A stretch of 60,000 bases of DNA from Zygnema cylindricum (GCA_037447655.1 JBBHKE010002794.1:126001-186000); one strand, 5' to 3'; numbered from the stretch's first letter, positions 1-11,216 are shown. Made by a program: numbers and translations. Notes: generated by a model not told the origin, from the sequence alone.

Positions 1-609
1 CCCCATCTTCCCTCAAAAAATCCTCAAACTGGTTAGAAGTATACTCTCCACCATTGTCACTCCTTACTCTCTTGATTGGAGTTTCATGGAGTTTTTCGCT
101 CCATGCTTTATATTGTCTAAAACAGTCCTCAGCTTCTGACTTGTTTTTCAAAAAATATACTCGGGAATACCGAGACCAATCATCAGTTATAGTCATCATA
201 AATCTCTTCCCCCCCGGTGAGGGCACTCTAGCCGGTCCCCAAATATCTGTGTGTACTAGATCTAGAAGTTTTTCTCCCTTGTAGGTGGCTGTTTTTGGAA
301 AGGGTAATCTGTGTGCTTTACCTTGAGCACACCCACTACAATCACTTATATCATCACTCTCACTGAACTGAATCCCTTCCACCACTCCCATCTTTTTCAT
401 CTCTCTTAACTTATCTAGATTCACATGCCCAAGCCTCTTATGCCACATCATAATATCATGAACACCAGCATAATAAAGTTTCTTCGTTTCATTACTTAAG
501 ATCAGCCTAAACATCCCATGGCTACCTTTCTCAGCAATGAAATAGACATCCTCCTCAAAACTAGCAGTAAAGACTCCTTCCCTAGTGCTAGTGAAAAAAC
601 CCTTATCAT
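1..609 (-). pseudogene. E1 integrase N-terminal half (partial)
   Basis: Reverse-strand translation gives the end of the Gag-pre-integrase region, a His/Cys zinc-binding stretch (H-K-R-L-G-H near 440, C-x2-C with AQGK near 330) and the DDE core start (motif S-D-N-G-G-E-Y-T-S near 60-40). Integrase inserts the cDNA copy into the host chromosome. The frame is shifted relative to the upstream gag-protease frame at about 610, so no continuous polyprotein is possible. The catalytic Glu region lies beyond the window. It is a decayed pol gene. Confidence 0.85.
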
Positions 610-1995
610 CTATACTGATGTAGAGATAAGATTTTTGTTCAGCTCCGGAATAAACAATACATCGGAGAATGTTAATATGGATGTCTTTCCTTCTACTAAC
701 ACTTTCAGATCTACCGATCCTACAAGAGTAGTGGTGACTATCCTCCCATCCCCGTACTCTATCTCTACGGTGGGAATCTTTCTTATCTTAGTGAACAGGT
801 GTCTATCCTTACACATGTGCATTGAGGCACCTGAATCTATAATCCAGCCTGCTTCACCTTTCAATCCACCGTAAGCACATTTCTGCCTTCGTGGAATTTC
901 AACCTCAGTTTTCGCCTCCAACTCCTCATCCAAAAGGAGCTCATCGTCCTCGTCCTCGGATTCCGCCTCAAGTACCTGTGTGACAAGGGCCTTTTTCTTT
1001 CCTCTCGGGGTACCACCGGTCTGCCCCTCCTTTAACCGAAGCTCGGTTAGCTTGGTGCACTCTGCCATATAGTGCCCCGGTTTCTTACAAAAATGACATA
1101 AACCTTTGGGAGCCCTTGGTTTGAACTCGCCAACCTGTTTTTTCTGCTCCCTACCCCCATAGTTTCCGACTGGTTTCCGGGAATCCTTGTTCCTCCAATC
1201 GGTCGCTGTTGCCAAGGCTTGGCCACTCTTTCCTCCCCTTCGGATCTCTATCGTATTCTCTCGAACGAGAATCATCCCTACCACTGAGTTCCATATCCAC
1301 CTTGAGTCTGGCAAGTCCTGCACACGGTTGACTATGTTCTCGAACTCATCAGGTAACTTCATTAGTAAACAGTTAACTTTTTCTTTTTCACTAAAAACTT
1401 TACCCGCACTCTCTAGCTCCATGAAGAGTGTAGCAAGCTCATTGCAAAAATCCAACATATTTCCCCCTTTGTATACATACTCCTTAACTTTCTGATCAGC
1501 CAATTGTTGTTGCTGAATCGTACCACTTCGGTACATTTCTATGAGAGCCATCCAAAGATCGGATGCCCTCTCTACCTGCAAATGAGGACATGCAAGTCCT
1601 TGAGTGAGATGGCGTAGGATGAAGTGTTTTGCCGCCATATTGTTGAAGTCCCAGGTTTCAGTATCATTCTCCTCGTTCCTCGGAATAGGTGACATGAATG
1701 CTAAACCAGTTGCTATTGGTGTGGTCGCCTCCTTCTCCTTTCCTTTGTCCACCACCTCTCCTTCATTTGTTTCCTCCGTTGAAGGTGAATCCTCTTTCCT
1801 GGTGAATCTGCTTCCTTTAAACCCTGGAGGAATTCCAAGACTTGATGGACGCCCCAATCGTCCACTCACTATCCCCCAAAACCTTTTTTCGCATAGAGCT
1901 CCTATCATCATACTTTCCCAGTATATGAAGCCAGTTCCATTAAAGATTGGTACCCTAGAGGGTGGGCCCATAACCTGAAACTCTGAGACCTCCAT
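610..1995 (-). CDS. E1 Gag-protease ORF (461 codons, starts inside the LTR)
   Basis: Copia-type Gag: N-terminal UBN2-like capsid region (residues about 10-240, with L-T-Q-G-L, Y-K-G-G-N-M-L-D-F and K-L-P-D-E), a basic linker, one zinc knuckle CHFCKKPGHYMAEC (C-x2-C-x4-H-x4-C), an acidic stretch, then the aspartic protease motif W-I-I-D-S-G-A-S. Gag packages the RNA; the protease cuts the polyprotein. The ATG at 1995-1993 lies in the LTR: 20 nt of the ORF are LTR, and the next codons (V-M-G-P) are the primer binding site. The same start geometry is found in E2, E3, E5, E6 and E12, which supports this Met. The frame ends by frameshift in the protease/pre-integrase region. Confidence 0.88.
   Translation of the reverse strand: MEVSEFQVMGPPSRVPIFNGTGFIYWESMMIGALCEKRFWGIVSGRLGRPSSLGIPPGFKGSRFTRKEDSPSTEETNEGEVVDKGKEKEATTPIATGLAFMSPIPRNEENDTETWDFNNMAAKHFILRHLTQGLACPHLQVERASDLWMALIEMYRSGTIQQQQLADQKVKEYVYKGGNMLDFCNELATLFMELESAGKVFSEKEKVNCLLMKLPDEFENIVNRVQDLPDSRWIWNSVVGMILVRENTIEIRRGGKSGQALATATDWRNKDSRKPVGNYGGREQKKQVGEFKPRAPKGLCHFCKKPGHYMAECTKLTELRLKEGQTGGTPRGKKKALVTQVLEAESEDEDDELLLDEELEAKTEVEIPRRQKCAYGGLKGEAGWIIDSGASMHMCKDRHLFTKIRKIPTVEIEYGDGRIVTTTLVGSVDLKVLVEGKTSILTFSDVLFIPELNKNLISTSV
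1961..1975 (-). promoter_or_regulatory. E1 primer binding site, initiator tRNA-Met anticodon-arm type
   Basis: The plus-strand bases GGTGGGCCCATAACC sit directly against the LTR. They equal the anticodon-arm sequence of plant initiator tRNA-Met as I recall it (15 of 15), so the element strand is complementary to the middle of the tRNA and not to its 3' CCA end. This is the half-tRNA priming known for Drosophila copia. The ATG complementary to the CAU anticodon is in frame with gag. Confidence 0.85.
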
Positions 1996-3024
1996 AAGTC
2001 CTCAGAGTGGACAGCTTCCAAGAAGCCTCTAGGATAATCCTGACCCCTTTTTGTTTAAGCAAAAATAACTGCCACCCTGGCAGACAAAAACTCTGACCAA
2101 CTTCACCCCTGTGAAGACAAGACTCCCCTGAGTCGATAGCAAAAAGAATCTCTGAATTTGCTCCCCTGAGCAGTAAGTTATGGAGGGTCAAAGTTGACCT
2201 TTTGTACAGAAGCTCTCTGGGAGAGGGGGTCCTATCTTCTAATTTTTCTAAGTCCTATCTCTCTCACAGACTCTATCTTTTGATGTACGGAACCAATCAG
2301 AATTGAGTTCCGTACGCAAAAGTACAGCTGCCGGTGTACTTTATGTACGGACATTGTACGACATGGCCAAAATGTCGACACATGTCAAATCCGGATTCGG
2401 TGCCATAATCTCCGGAGATTCCACAATCCAACGGAATTTCGCCACGCGTCATCCGATGTGGCGATGGCCACAAACCGCCGAAATCTTCCTCCGCGATCTC
2501 GGCGCTAATCTCGGCCGTCCGATTAAATTCGGCTTTAATCGTAGCCGTAATAAATACATGCGCGATATTTGTTTCTTTTACAAAACAAATGCGCGGTACT
2601 GATTTTTGTCCGTACCGTAAGTCGTACATTATATATTACTGGATCTATGTATCCCGTAATTCATTTCAGTTAAATGGTTTATCGCTTGTATACATATATA
2701 AATTATTATCAAACTATATGCTAGGTAACACTACCGCTAGATTAAACGGTTAAGGCTATCGGCTATTTCGTGTCTGCCGGCCGGCAGGTACAAGGATCAA
2801 ATCCTGCCGCCGGCACATACATTTTAATTAAATATATAAACCCTAATATAAAATTCCCGTAAACCTCAGGATAGCCAAGGTAGCCATGGCTCTAGCTTCC
2901 TCTCCAATTTCTCAGTGACTGCGACAAGTTTGAGAGTTGGAGAGAGAAGTTAGAGATAGACTGCCTCGACTTCTATATTTCTTTTCAGACCTAGAAAATA
3001 CTAATAAAACCATTAGTTTCTACA
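1976..3024 (-). repeat. E1 5' LTR (1,049 bp)
   Basis: It begins TG and ends CA on either strand and abuts the primer binding site at 1975. It aligns end to end with the E3 and E6 LTRs. It carries the gag start codon in its last 20 nt and an antisense tRNA-like segment at about 2735-2816 (hairpin AGGATCAAATCCT with GC-rich flanks). A conserved block around 2883-2955 (CCATGGCT, then TGACTGCGACAAG) recurs in family A, B and C LTRs. Confidence 0.93.
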
Positions 3025-3079
3025 TCCTCAGAGTGGACAGCTTCCAAGAAGACTCTAGGATAACCATGACCCCTTTGTG
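3025..3079 (-). repeat. E3 3' LTR, fragment between the E1 and E2 insertions
   Basis: These 55 bp match 14971-15024 of E3's own 5' LTR. They lie between the end of E1 (3024) and the start of E2 (3080), and the last five bases (TTGTG) are the E2 target-site duplication. The LTR resumes at 9508. Confidence 0.88.
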
Positions 3080-4122
3080 TGTTGAAATTTATAGATTTCT
3101 AGAGTATTTTCTGGGTTTAAATATGTTTGTATAAAAGGAAAAGAAAAGGACGGACAGCCTGCATCCACCTCCGCTCTCTAGCCCCCATACTTATTGTAGT
3201 CACTGAAAGTTAGAGAGGGTGGTTGATCCATGGCTGCCTTGGTTCAACAGGCAGCTAACTATTTTTAGTAGGTTACTAAAAATATACTTGACGGACCAGA
3301 GATTTCATCTCGGTACCTACAGTTCGTTAAGGTGACCGGTAGCGGTCAGCTTTATCCTAATAGACTAGGACCAATGCTAAGTGCTATGGTATGTGATAGA
3401 TATATATATATAGTTCGGGTGAATTAAATCCATTTAACTACAATTGTTTATGGCATACATAGATTCAGTTTTAGAATGTACGTCGTACGATAGTAATTCA
3501 AAACGGATACCACGCATTTTGTTTCGACAGCGAAACAAATGCCGCGCAAGTATTTATTACGGCTAAGATTGCGTTTCGCATAAAATACAACGGCGCACAT
3601 CATCGCCGAAATCCCGGAGTGGCACTTTGGCGTTTTTTGACGTGGCATGACTAGGAGCCACATGGAAAGATGACATTCGGTCATAGGAATTCTGACGAAC
3701 GTACAGACGAGTGAAATACGGACACGCGTCTGCTTAATAGCCTTGTCGTACATAGGCCGTACAAAAGGTACACCGACAGTAGTACTTTTTTCTACGGTAC
3801 AGTAATCTGATTGGTCCGTACTTCAAAATAATAGAAGTTATTAGAGAGAATCAGGACTTAGAAAATTTTGGTAGGTAGTCACCTCTCCCTTTGAGAGTTT
3901 GTACAAATTGGCATTTTTACTGCCTCATAACTTATCGCCTGGTTGGGTGTTTTCAGAGATTCTTTTTCCTACAGACTCAAGGGAGTCCACGCTGCACAGG
4001 GATGCATTGAGATTGTCAGCTTGATTACCTGGCCAGCACTAGTTCTGGGTTAAAGTGGGCTAGTTAACAACTATCTAAAGGCTTCTTGTATTCTGTAGTC
4101 CAATGGAGGACACAGAATTGCA
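3080..4122 (+). repeat. E2 5' LTR (1,043 bp)
   Basis: TG...CA ends, bounded by the TSD on the left and the primer binding site on the right. The matching 3' LTR ends at the same internal base, 20 nt after the gag ATG. It contains the antisense tRNA-like segment near 3293-3375. Confidence 0.94.
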
Positions 4123-4822
4123 GGTTATGGGCTCACCCTTTAGGGTGCCCACTTTCAATGGATCTGGGTTCATCTATTGGGAAGCCATGATAATGGGAGC
4201 TTTTTGTGAAAAACGATACTGGGGTATCGTCAGTGGACAAGTGAAAGGTCCACCTTCGGGAACTTTGCCAGGATTTGGAGGAGTAAGGTTTTTGGCAGCA
4301 GCGACTGCTTTCGCGGAGGAGGCAGATGATAGGGACAACAGTGTGTCTCAAAAGGGGAAAGGGAAGGAGACACCCCTCACCCCTATTGCCATGGCACCAG
4401 GAGCGGCGGTCGTGAAGACAGTGGAGAACGATGTTCAAATGTGGGAAGTCATTTACATGGCTGCCAAGAACTTCATTCTAACGCATCTCACTCAAGCATT
4501 GGCCACCTCTCACCTTAATATTTACAAGGCCGAGGAGTTGTGGGAAAGTTTGGTGAAGATCTATAAAGCTAGTACCATTCAGGAGCTCCAGTTGGCTGAG
4601 CAAAAGCTAGTTAGTTACACGTACAAAGGAGGAAAGATGTTAGATTATTGCAATGATCTTTCTTGTTTCTATATGGAGATGGAAATTGCTGGTTGGACAG
4701 GCACAATGAAAATGAAAGTAAACACTCTCATCATGAAGTTACCAGACGAGTATGAGAACTTAGTGTACCGAGTACAAGAAATGACTGATAGTTCATGGAA
4801 GTGGATACAGTGGTCAGGATGA
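4103..4822 (+). pseudogene. E2 gag, N-terminal part
   Basis: 239 codons starting MEDTELQVMGS; the first 20 nt lie in the LTR. It covers the UBN2-like capsid domain (N-G-S-G-F-I-Y-W-E, L-T-Q-A-L-A, Y-K-G-G-K-M-L-D-Y, K-L-P-D-E-Y-E-N). The frame is lost around 4800-4815, just after D-S-S-W-K-W, where related copies continue into V-V-R-M-I-L-V. The continuation is in another frame from 4795, so a single frameshift split Gag. Confidence 0.88.
4123..4137 (+). promoter_or_regulatory. E2 primer binding site
   Basis: GGTTATGGGCTCACC directly follows the LTR and matches the complement of the initiator tRNA-Met anticodon arm at 14 of 15 positions. It lies within gag codons (Q-V-M-G-S-P). Confidence 0.82.
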
Positions 4823-5811
4823 TACTTGTGCAGGAAAATACCATGGAGATCAGAAGAGGTGGAAAGAGCGTTCAAGCTCTAGCCGCCGGAGGGGACAGGT
4901 GGAGACCGAAACCGAAAAAACCATACAAAGGAGAAAGAGTCCAACTTGGAGGACCGAGGCCCCCAAAGGGCCTATGTCATTTTTGCAAAAAGCCATGGCA
5001 CTTCATTGCGGATTGTGCCAAGCTGGCGGAGCTGAGGCTCAAAGAGAACCAAGGAGGGGGTTCTTCCGGAGGGAAGAAAAAGGCACTTTTGGTCAGAAAG
5101 GTGACAGGAGACACCGGGGATGAGTCCTCTGAGGAGGATGGGGAGCTTCTTCGTGACGAGAGTTTGGAGGAGAAGGAGATCCATCGGAGACAAAAGTGTG
5201 CATGTGGAGCAATTCAGGAAGCTCCACAAGAAGGATGGATCATTGACTCAGGTGCATCTATGCATATGTGTCGTGACAAGGACCTCTTCACTAAGCTAAG
5301 GAAAATCTCTACTATAGAAATAGAGTATGGGGATGGGAGAATTGTTACTAAAGATCTAGTGGGATCAATTGACATGAAAGTTTTAGTGGGGGGTAAGACT
5401 TCTATTCTCACTTTCTCAAATGTGCTTTATATTCCTCAGCTGAGTAAAAATCTTGTTTCTACATCTGTGTTAGATGACAAAGAGTTTTATACTTTCACTA
5501 GAAAGGGAGTTTTTACAGCCAAGTATGGGGATGAAGTTTACTTCACTGCAGATAAGGGTAGCCAAGGAATGTTTAGGCTTAACCTGAGTAATGAAAAGAA
5601 GAATGCTTACTATGTTGGTGTCCCAAAATTGATGATTTGGCATAAGCGGTTGGGGCATGTGCATTTTGATAGGTTGAGGGAGATGAAGAAGCTGGGGGTG
5701 GTAGAAGGCATTTTGTTTAGTGATAATGAAATGGTGGATGATTGTAGTGTTTGTGCCCAAGGAAAAACTCACAGACTTCCTTTTCCTAAAGCCGCCACAT
5801 ATAGGGGTTAA
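4795..5811 (+). pseudogene. E2 Gag zinc knuckle, protease and integrase zinc-binding region
   Basis: 338 codons in frame 1. In order: R-M-I-L-V-Q-E-N-T-M-E-I-R-R-G-G-K-S; a knuckle CHFCKKPWHFIADC, whose usual G before H is W; an acidic stretch; the protease active site W-I-I-D-S-G-A-S near 5236 (intact D-S-G); then the integrase HHCC module (WHKRLGHVHFDRL, then C-S-V-C-A-Q-G-K). It ends at a TAA (5809-5811) where sister copies read Glu (Y-R-G-E-K-V-L-D). The next segment continues in the same frame. Confidence 0.87.
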
Positions 5812-6438
5812 AAAGTACTAGATTTGATCCACACAGATATCTGGGGACCAGCAAGGGTACCATCAGTTGGAGGGAAAAGATATATGTTGACAATCACTGA
5901 TGATTGGTCTAGATACTCTAGAGTTTATTTTCTAAAAACAAAGTCAGAAACACCAACTTACTTCAAAGAATACAAAGCCTGGAGTGAGAAGTTGCATGGA
6001 ACCCCCATTAAGAGAATAAGGAGTGATAATGGGGGAGAGTATACCTCTTACCAATTTGTGGAATACTTAAGAGATGAGGGAGTTCAACACCAAAAAACTA
6101 TACCACATAATCTGGAACAAAATGGTGTAGCACAAAGGCTAAACCGAACACTAGGAGATAGTGTATGCAGTATGTTGGCTGACAAGAAAATAGGAAAGAG
6201 ATTTTGGGCAGAAGCCATGAAGTGTGCCAATTACATTAAAAATAGAGTCCTCACATCAGCAGTCAAAGGTATGACACCTTATGAGAGATGGGTTGGAAGA
6301 AAACCAGATATCTCTCACCTTAAAGTTTTTGGTAGTCAAGTTTACAGTCTAGATACAGATAAGAAAAACTGGAAACGTGATGCTAAGGGAAAACCTGGAT
6401 ATTTTGTGGGATATGATGCGGATGTTAAGAGATATTGA
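5812..6438 (+). pseudogene. E2 integrase catalytic core
   Basis: Same frame as the upstream segment. The DDE core shows D in H-T-D-I-W-G-P and D in R-S-D-N-G-G-E-Y-T-S. The third acidic residue, 36 residues on, is Gln: QNGVAQRLN here, QNGVSERLN in E9. This copy could not have made active integrase. Downstream are C-A-N-Y-I-K-N-R and H-L-K-V-F-G-S, typical of copia integrases. It ends at TGA 6436-6438 where an Arg (CGA) is likely ancestral. Confidence 0.88.
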
Positions 6439-7542
6439 GTTTATGACTTAGCAAAGCAAGATATCATTCTGGTAAAACACCTAGTTGTCATGGATGAAGG
6501 AAAGTCAATTGACCCTTTTAAATATACTAAGAAGATAAGAATCAGGTTTGAGTTCGAGAGTGAGGAGAACTCTGTTTTTCACGAAAAGGACATGAGTGAT
6601 ACCGTGATTGCAGATTCAGGGGAGATCTAAGATACAGGAGAGCTACCAGATACCCCACATATTCCCATGGATTTCAAGGAGACAGAAGAGGAGGAATCGG
6701 AACCATCTTCCATGAATAGGGGAGCTAATGAGACACTAAGGAGGAACCCAAGACTTCTCTCTATTCCAGCTTCAGAATTTGAAGGGGGGAGAAGGAGCAG
6801 CAAAAGGCTACAAGAGAAACAGGCGGCTCATAAGGTAACTAAGCTATCACATCCTCATAAGCCTCACTCATACTTGGAGGCAGTCAACAGTCCAGAAAAG
6901 GACAGATGGATCAGGGCCATAAATGATGAAATGGCTTCCATCATGGAAGTAAATACCTGGGAACTAGCGGATTGCCCTCCAGACAGAAAACCTATTGGGT
7001 GTAAATGGGTCTTTAAACTAAAACTAAACCCTAACAATACCATTGAAAGATGTAAGGCTCGTTTGGTGGCAAAGGGTTTCACCCAAAAGGAGGGGATTGA
7101 CTATGAGGAGACATTCCCCCCAATTGTTCGTTTCCCATCAGTCAGGATTCTCCTCAGTCTAGCAGCAGCTGAAGACATGGAAATTCATCTGATGGACATT
7201 AAGACCGCCTTCCTCAATGGTGAGTTAGAGGAAGAAATCTTTATGAGGCAACCAGAGGGATTTGTGGAGAATGGAGAAGAGAGTAAAGTTTGCAGGCTCA
7301 TAAAATCCTTATATGGACTTAAGCAGGCTCCACGACAGTGTAATAAGAAACTAGATGATTTTTTTATTGGTCTACGATATATCAGGATCAGCTCTGACCA
7401 TTCTATCTATATGTTTGAGGATGAGAATGGTGTGGTCTTTATTGCAATTTATGTGGATGATCTGCTGGTGTTAAGTAAGTCTTTGGAAAAGATCTATAAG
7501 TTGAAGAAAGATCTTAGAAGCAGATTTGACATAGAGATTTAG
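6439..7542 (+). pseudogene. E2 integrase C-terminal linker and reverse transcriptase
   Basis: After a stop at 6628-6630, the frame is open from 6667 to 7542 (291 codons). It holds the copia RVT_2 domain: N-T-W-E-L-A-D-C-P-P-D-R-K-P-I-G-C-K-W-V-F-K, ARLVAKGF, the first catalytic Asp in M-D-I-K-T-A-F-L-N-G, L-Y-G-L-K-Q-A-P-R-Q and the polymerase motif Y-V-D-D-L-L-V. It copies element RNA into cDNA. The frame is lost at 7540 in the position of E-M-K-D-L-G-E-A-(R/K)-Y-I-L-G-I-Q. Confidence 0.9.
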
Positions 7543-8450
7543 GGAAGGCAAGATATATTTTGGGAATTCAAATGGAGAGAGATAGGGGTAAAAAGATCAT
7601 AAGACTCACTCAGAAACAAACAATAAGAAATATGCTTGAGAATTTCAAATGGAGAAAGCTAATAGTTTTACCACTCCCATGGACTTGAAAAAAGTAAGTG
7701 ATGGGAGTGTAGAAGGAGGAGTGATAATCTTAGATGATCAGATGAGTCCAGAGTAGAGAGAGTTTATGAAGGTTATTCCTTACAGACAGGTCGTACGAAG
7801 TTTGATCTACTTTATGAACTGTAAAAGGCTAAACATAGCGGCAGCAATGTGAGTCATCAGTAGGAGTCTCAACGATCCTACAAAGAGAGATAGGGAGGCA
7901 CCCAAGAGAGTCATGAGATATCTGGTTGGAACCAGAGAATTATGGTTGCATTTGGGAGGGGAGCACACTGATATCACCACTTGGAGTGATGCCAGTTATG
8001 GGGATGCACCTTTGAGAAGATGCACTTCTGGATATGTTTTGTATGTGGGGGAAGGTGCTTGCTGTTGGAGCAGTAAGCAACATATGCTGGTGGCTCAGTC
8101 TACTATGGAGGCTGAGTATATGGCATCTTGTTTTGCTGTAAATGAACTAATATGGGTGAAGTCATTATTGCAAGAACTGGGATATATGAAGGAGGGAGTG
8201 CATGAAATCTTTTGTGATAATCAAGCTGCAATCGCAATTTCAGCCAATCCAAAACACCATTTCAAAGCAAAAACATATGGACATAAGATTAAGCTTAGTA
8301 AGAGAAAAAGTTGAAAATAAAATTTTAAATCTTGTGTATAGACCTGATGAAGAAATGGTGGCTGACATGATGACCAAACCTGTGCCCTCTCCTAAATTAA
8401 AATATTGTCAGGAAAAATACGCGTTGAAAGAAAAAATAAAATTAGACTAG
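7543..8450 (+). pseudogene. E2 RT tail and RNase H
   Basis: Frames change at least three times. Recognisable are Y-F-M-N-C (about 7811), then RNase H at 7913-8314 with all three catalytic positions (WSDASYGD, MEAEYMAS, CDNQAA), then V-R-E-K-V-E-N-K-I and D-M-M-T-K-P-V-P in another frame up to the stop at 8448-8450. RNase H removes the RNA strand during cDNA synthesis. The gene is inactive through frameshifts. Confidence 0.87.
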
Positions 8451-8463
8451 AAAATAATGGGAG
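8451..8463 (+). other. E2 polypurine tract
   Basis: AAAATAATGGGAG directly precedes the 3' LTR; it is where plus-strand DNA synthesis would start. Related copies read AAAATAAGGGGAG, so one G has become T here. Confidence 0.8.
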
Positions 8464-9502
8464 TGTTGAAATTTATAGATTTCTGGAGTATTTTCTAGGT
8501 TTAAATATGTTTGTATAAAAGGAAAAGAAAAGGACGGACAGCCTGCCTCCACCTCCGCTCTCTCTAGCCCCCATACTTGTTGTAGTCATTGAAGGTTAGA
8601 GAGGGTGGTTGATCCATGGCTGCCTTTGTTTAACAGGCAGTTATTTTTAGTAGGTTACTAAAAATATACTTGACGGACCAGAGATTTGATCCCGATACCT
8701 ACAGTTCGTCAAGGTGACCGATAGCGGTCAGCTTTATCTTAATAGACTAGGACCAATGCTAAGTGCTATGGTATGTGATAGATATATATATAGTTCAAGT
8801 GAATTAAATCCATTTAACTACAACTGTTTACGGCGTACATAGATTCAATTTTAGAAAGTACGTCAAACGATAGTAATACAAAACGGAAACCACGCATTTT
8901 GTTTCGACAGCGAAACAAATGCCGCGCAAGTATTTATTACGGCTAAGATTGCGTTTCGCATAAAATCCAACGGCGCACATCATTGCCGAAATCGCGAAGT
9001 GGTCACTTTGGCGTTTTTTGACGTGGCATGACATGGAGCCACGTGGAAAGATGACATTCGGTAATAGGAATTCCGAGGAACGTACGGACGAGTGAAATAC
9101 GGACACGCGTCCGCTTAATAGTCTTGTCGTACATAGGCCGTACAAAAGGTACACTGGCAGTAGTACTTTTTTCTACGGTAAAGTAATCTAATTGGTCCGT
9201 ACTTCAATAAATAGAAGTTATTAGAGAGAATCAGGACTTAGAAAATTTTGGTAGGTAGTCACCTCTCCCTTTGAGAGTTTGTACAAATTTGCATTTTTAC
9301 TGCCTCATAACTTATCGCCTGGTTAGGCGTTTTCATAGATTCTTTTTCCTACGGACTCAAGGGAGTCCAAGCTGCACAATGGTGCATTCAAATTGTCAGC
9401 TTGATTACCTAGCCAGCAACGACTGTGGGTTAAAGTGGGCTAGTTAACAACTATCTAGAGGCTTCTTATATTCTGTAGTCCAATGGAGGACACAGAATTG
9501 CA
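8464..9502 (+). repeat. E2 3' LTR (1,039 bp)
   Basis: Matches 3080-4122 throughout, including the terminal 20 nt that encode the Gag start in the 5' copy. It is followed by the TSD TTGTG (9503-9507). The antisense tRNA-like segment is near 8673-8755. Confidence 0.94.
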
Positions 9503-9507
9503 TTGTG

Positions 9508-10390
9508 TTTCAGCAAAAACAACTACCACCCTGGCAGACAATAACTCTAACCAACTTCACCCCTGTGAAGGCAAGACTCCCCTGAGTCGATAGCAAAAAG
9601 AATCTCTGAATTTGCTCCCCTGAGCAGTAAATTATAGAGGGTCAAAGTTGACCTTTTGTACAGAAGCTCTCTGGGAGAGAGGGTCCTATCTCCTAATTTT
9701 TCTAAGTCCTATCTCTCTCACAGACTCTATCTACTGATGTATGGAGCCAATCATATTACAGCTCCGTACACTAAAGTATAGCTGCCGGTGTACTTTCTGT
9801 ACGGACACTATACGACATGGCCTAATTGTTGACACATGGTATGTCTGGATTCCCTCCCTTAATCCTCAGCGATGTCGCGATCCAATGTCATTCCGCCACG
9901 TGTCATCTGATGTGGCAATGGCCACAAAACGCCGAAATCCTCGTCCACGATCTCGGCGTTAATTCCGGTCGTCCGATTAAATTCACATTTAATCGTAGCC
10001 GTAATAAATACATGCGCTATATTCGTTTCATTAAACAAATAAATGCGCAATATTGGTTTCTTATCCGTATCGTAATCCGTACTTAACACTAGCTCTAGAC
10101 CTAACGGCCAAGGCTATCGGCTACCGGCTTTCCGCCGGCCGGTAGGTGCCAGGATCAAATCCTGTGGCCGGCACATACGTTTTAGTAAATAAACCCCTAA
10201 CTAATATATATTTCCCGTAAACCTCTAGATAGCCTAGGTAGCCATGGCTTTAGCTCCCTCTCGAATTTCTCAGTAACAGCGACAAGTTTGAGAGTTGGAG
10301 AGAGAAGTTAGAGGTAGACTGCCTTTGCTTCTTTCTATATTTCTATTTAGACCTAGAAAATACTTAAAAAATGGACCATTAATTTCAACA
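9508..10390 (-). repeat. E3 3' LTR, second fragment
   Basis: Continues the 55-bp piece at 3025-3079 after the E2 insertion and aligns with 15025-15904 of the E3 5' LTR. It ends ...CAACA at 10390, against the polypurine tract (plus-strand CTCCCCTTATTTTCTAG at 10391). The antisense tRNA-like segment is at 10093-10174, where GCCGGCC...GGCCGGC encloses the AGGATCAAATCCT hairpin. Confidence 0.92.
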
Positions 10391-11216
10391 CTCCCCTTAT
10401 TTTCTAGTCATTCTTTAATTTCAGACCACACTTCTCCCTGCTGAAAATAAGCTTAGGGGAAGGCACAGGTTTGGTCATCATATCTGCTACCATCTCACTA
10501 TCAGGTTGGTACTCTAAACTAACTATTTTGTTTTATACTTTCTCTCTAACAAAACAGAGTCCGATGTCTATGTCTTTGGCTTTAAAATGATGTTTAGGAT
10601 TGGTAGAAATAGCGATTACTGCCTAATTATCACAAAATATTTTCTGCACACCACTCTTAAGGTGACCAAGCTCACCAAGCAAAGACTTAACCCACATCAA
10701 TTCTTTTACCGCAGAGCAAGAGGCCATATACTCAGCCTCCATGGTGGACTAAGCAATAACTTTTTGTTGTTTGCTACTCCAACAGGAAGCCCCATCACCC
10801 ACATATAATACATATCCAAAAGTACATCTCCTCATCGGAGCATCTCCATAACTGGCATCACTCCAAGTAGTGATGTCAGTATTCTCCCCACCCAAATGCA
10901 ACCATAGATCCCTAGTTCGTATCAAATATCTAAGGACTCTCTTAGCTTCCTCCCAATCCCTCTTAGTGGGAGCATTTAGACTTCTACTCAGCACTCCTAC
11001 AGCTGCAGCTAAATCCGGTCGGGTACAATTCATAAAATAGATTAGACTTCCCACTACTTGTCTGTAAGGAATAGTCTGCATGAACTTCTGTTTTTTATGA
11101 GACACTTCCTCGTCTAAGACTATGACTCCTTCTTCCTCACTCCCCTCACTTCCCTTCTTCAATTTTATTGGAGTTGTACAACTATTAGCTTTATCTATTT
11201 GAAATTTTACAAGCAT
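10391..11216 (-). pseudogene. E3 RNase H and RT tail
   Basis: The 11216-10749 frame carries K-K-G-S-E-G-S-E, YRQVVGSLIYFMN, WSDASYGDAP and G-D-G-A-S-C-W-S-S-K-Q-Q. It stops at a TAG-type codon where MEAEYMAS should begin; the remainder to the polypurine tract (F-C-D-N, V-R-E-K-V, D-M-M-T-K-P-V-P) is recognisable in broken frames. Role: RNase H of the copia polyprotein; inactive here. Confidence 0.87.

Larger units (their letters stand above)
1..3024 (-). mobile_element. E1: family A Ty1/copia LTR retrotransposon, 3' part off-window
   Basis: Reading leftward: 5' LTR (3024-1976), primer binding site, gag and protease, then the start of integrase, which continues past the window edge. The flank at 3025 is LTR sequence of another family A element (E3), resuming about 20 bp into that LTR, so E1 inserted into E3's 3' LTR. 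The gag-protease frame is open for 461 codons, the longest intact Gag among the family A and B copies here. Integrase is frameshifted from the protease frame near 610. Confidence 0.93.
3080..9502 (+). mobile_element. E2: complete family B copia element, defective
   Basis: It has two LTRs (3080-4122 and 8464-9502), a primer binding site at 4123, gag-protease-integrase-RT-RNase H in the Ty1/copia order, and a polypurine tract at 8451-8463. TTGTG at 3075-3079 and 9503-9507 is a 5-bp target-site duplication. The LTRs differ at roughly 5% of sites by eye, so the copy is not recent. Several frameshifts, stops (5809, 6436, 6628, 7540) and a Glu-to-Gln change at the third catalytic position of integrase disable it. 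Confidence 0.95.

Noticed and set aside
2735-2816. SINE insertion in the E1 LTR
   Set aside because: The tRNA-like segment is at the same position in LTRs of three families, so it is part of the LTR and not a separate insertion.
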